This document shows positions 62,113 through 64,000 of a DNA stretch of 64,000 nt, in pieces. The notes below the pieces were generated by a model that worked only from the letters and a program-made list of their open reading frames with translations, made no database searches and was not told where the DNA came from. Position numbers and translations under genes: made by a program. Origin of the DNA: an uncultured Bacteroides sp. (GTDB taxonomy: Bacteria > Bacteroidota > Bacteroidia > Bacteroidales > Bacteroidaceae); assembly GCA_948847595.1 (NCBI GenBank), contig CAQOGY010000002.1:434001-498000 (forward strand). Direction: 5' to 3'. Every line of letters begins with the position of its first letter. The first letter of the stretch is position 1.

Positions 62113-64000
62113 TTACAGATTCAGTTGTTTGATAAATTCAGTAGGAGTGATATTAAACTCTTTCTTAAAACATTTTGTAAAATAGTTAGGGTCGGACATT
62201 CCTACGGCATACGAAGCTTCTGATACGTTCATGCCATTCTGCAAATGAATCTTTGCTTCTTTCATCTTTATAGTCCGCATGAACTGGGTGATAGAACATC
62301 CGGTCAATGATTTAAGCTTGGTATGCAACAGGCTTCGGCTCACTTTCATATGAGTAATAATTTCAGTAACTCCGAACTCTTCGTCTTTGATATTAGCCAT
62401 AATCAGGTCAACCAACTCTTTCATAAATACTTCATCACGTGGGTTGTTCGTTATTTGTGTAATGTTCAGCTTCTCGATCCGCTTGAAATACTCAATGTTC
62501 TGCTTTCTGTTAGTACGCATATTCTGAACCAATAGTTCCAGATTCTGTGCATTAAAAGGCTTGGTTATATACGCATCCGCCCCTTTCAAGTACCCTTGAG
62601 TATGATCCAATTCATCGGTTTTAGCAGTTAGCAGAATTACCGGGATATGACTGCTATTCAAATCCTGTTTGACGTATGCCGTTAATTCCAGACCATCCAT
62701 CACGGGCATCATTACATCACTGACTATCAGATCGGGCAGTTGCTTCTTCAGTAACTTACAAGCCTCAGCACCATTGTAAGCACGAAATACCTGATAATCT
62801 TTGCTAAATATCTCTGCCAGATAATCATTCATCTCTTTATTATCTTCTACAATAAGGATACTTTCTTTGACGTCGGTGTTATCTTGCTCGGTAGAAATCA
62901 ACTGGTCGGGAATCAGTTCAATCGTTTCTTTCATCCGCAGATTATATTTCTGTATTTCTTCGGACGTGATACTTTCCAAAGATTTCTCCGAAGAGCTATA
63001 GGCAGATTCTGAAACATTCAGGCTGACGATAAATTCCGATCCCTTTCCGACTTCGCTTTCAACCTTAATCTCCCCCTTATGCATATGAATCAGTGACTTC
63101 GTGAGAGATAACCCCAATCCGAAGCCTTCTCTATGATCCTTTTTTTCTACTTGGAAGTAGCTGTCAAAGATTTTATCTTTCATCTCTTTAGGAATCCCTC
63201 TGCCGCTGTCTTTTACTGATATTTCGATGAAATTTTCCGAATCTTTTTTGAGAAGCTTGGCACTGAGTTTCACATAATCTCCCGGCTGGGTGTATTTGAA
63301 AGCATTCGACAGCAGATTATACATGATACGTTCCAGCTTGGATGGAGAGAACCAGACTTCTTCATCCGTTTCTTCCAGACTGACAATGAAATCAATCTCC
63401 TTTTCCTTAGATACAATATCGAAGATATGAGAAATCTCTTCCAGGAAATGCATGATGTTTCCTTTTCTGACGTTAATCTCCATTTGCTGCATTTCGATTT
63501 TACTGAAAGTGAGCAGTTCATCAATAAGATAATGCATTCTGTTGGCATTGCGGTAGATGACTTCCAGTTTCTCGCGATCATTATTATCGATTTGTTTCTG
63601 TTTGATGAGCCGCTGAAGTGGTGACAGGATCAAAGTCAACGGTGTTTTCAGATCATGAGATACGTACGTAAAGAAGTTTATTTTCGATTGATTCATCTTC
63701 TCCATATTAACCCGTTGCTCATGTTCCGTTTTCAGTCTCATAAGAAGAATCAACCTGGCTTTGGTATATTTATATGCCAAATAGATGATGCAGAGAACCA
63801 TACATACGTAGGTCAGATAGGCCCATATAGAAAGCCACCACGGAGGTAGTACATGGATAGTCAACTCTTTCTGTCCTTTTTCATCCCAGTTTACTCCGTC
63901 ATTGCTTGCTTTAATCTTCAATGTATAATCTCCGGTCGGGAGATTAGAGAAACGTACCTGATGCTGATTGCCTACAAACTGCCATTCTTTATCGATGCCT
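62113..64000 (-). CDS. Hybrid two-component system regulator (HTCS) of PUL 2, N-terminal part outside window
   Basis: The frame is open from its stop at 62113 to the window end, so the periplasmic sensor is mostly missing; the apparent start at 63921 is an internal TTG. Visible from the cut: the end of a Y_Y_Y domain ('GDYTLKIKASNDG'), one membrane helix ('WWLSIWAYLTYVCMVLCIIY'), HisKA with the His in 'FFTYVSHDLKTPLTL', HATPase_c ('NLLSNAFKYT', 'GFGLGLSLTKSL'), a receiver domain with the Asp in 'DLIVSDVMMPVMDG', and an AraC-type helix-turn-helix at the C-terminus ('MKEAKIHLQNGMNVSEASYA'). By family knowledge it senses an oligosaccharide of the sulfated glycan and activates the neighbouring PUL 2. 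It is convergent to the PUL 2 operon. Confidence 0.95.
   Translation of the reverse strand, partial: GIDKEWQFVGNQHQVRFSNLPTGDYTLKIKASNDGVNWDEKGQKELTIHVLPPWWLSIWAYLTYVCMVLCIIYLAYKYTKARLILLMRLKTEHEQRVNMEKMNQSKINFFTYVSHDLKTPLTLILSPLQRLIKQKQIDNNDREKLEVIYRNANRMHYLIDELLTFSKIEMQQMEINVRKGNIMHFLEEISHIFDIVSKEKEIDFIVSLEETDEEVWFSPSKLERIMYNLLSNAFKYTQPGDYVKLSAKLLKKDSENFIEISVKDSGRGIPKEMKDKIFDSYFQVEKKDHREGFGLGLSLTKSLIHMHKGEIKVESEVGKGSEFIVSLNVSESAYSSSEKSLESITSEEIQKYNLRMKETIELIPDQLISTEQDNTDVKESILIVEDNKEMNDYLAEIFSKDYQVFRAYNGAEACKLLKKQLPDLIVSDVMMPVMDGLELTAYVKQDLNSSHIPVILLTAKTDELDHTQGYLKGADAYITKPFNAQNLELLVQNMRTNRKQNIEYFKRIEKLNITQITNNPRDEVFMKELVDLIMANIKDEEFGVTEIITHMKVSRSLLHTKLKSLTGCSITQFMRTIKMKEAKIHLQNGMNVSEASYAVGMSDPNYFTKCFKKEFNITPTEFIKQLNL

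Overview
The window looks like chromosomal DNA of a gut Bacteroides, close to the B. ovatus / B. thetaiotaomicron group. The evidence is two SusC/SusD-type polysaccharide utilization loci (PULs), hybrid two-component regulators, lipoproteins with Bacteroidetes-type lipoboxes, few Shine-Dalgarno sequences, and many -7 boxes of the Bacteroides form TAnnTTTG. The species call is inference; no database was searched.

Left (1-24.4 kb): PUL 1. A leftward group encodes a Big2/CBM-like lipoprotein, a TIG/NHL lipoprotein, SusC, SusD and a DUF1735-like lipoprotein cut by the window edge. Next come a GH95 enzyme (leftward), a divergent hybrid two-component regulator, and a tight rightward operon: clan GH-D glycosidase, SGNH acetylesterase, GH36 alpha-galactosidase, GH92 alpha-mannosidase. 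The set points to an O-acetylated, branched glycan carrying alpha-galactose, alpha-mannose and L-fucose or L-galactose.

Middle (24.4-46.5 kb): mostly core and housekeeping genes. These are an OmpA-family lipoprotein, rdgB, a YitT-family protein, leuS, a second SGNH acetylesterase preceded by an overlooked 53-residue secreted peptide, an EamA transporter, an AraC regulator, mutS, a MACPF-domain lipoprotein (possible antimicrobial toxin), a chloramphenicol-acetyltransferase-like protein, lgt, a ketopantoate reductase, ychF, an MFS transporter, an alpha/beta hydrolase and a small, probably decayed lipoprotein. Two small RNA genes with good Bacteroides promoters and intrinsic terminators are proposed (30.2 and 34.5 kb).

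Right (46.9-64 kb): PUL 2, for a sulfated glycan. It holds four Ser-type S1 sulfatases, one GH43-like enzyme, a BACON/GLUG lipoprotein and a SusC/SusD pair, followed by a convergent hybrid two-component regulator cut by the window end.

The most unusual signal is four intergenic arrays (8.9, 30.35, 43.0 and 61.95 kb). Their unit sequences are unrelated, but all repeat at exactly 22 nt. Three are clearly built on palindromic or inverted units, and two are closed by perfect terminal inverted repeats of 13 and 28 nt. All four sit at boundaries between transcription units. I do not recognise them as a named element class.
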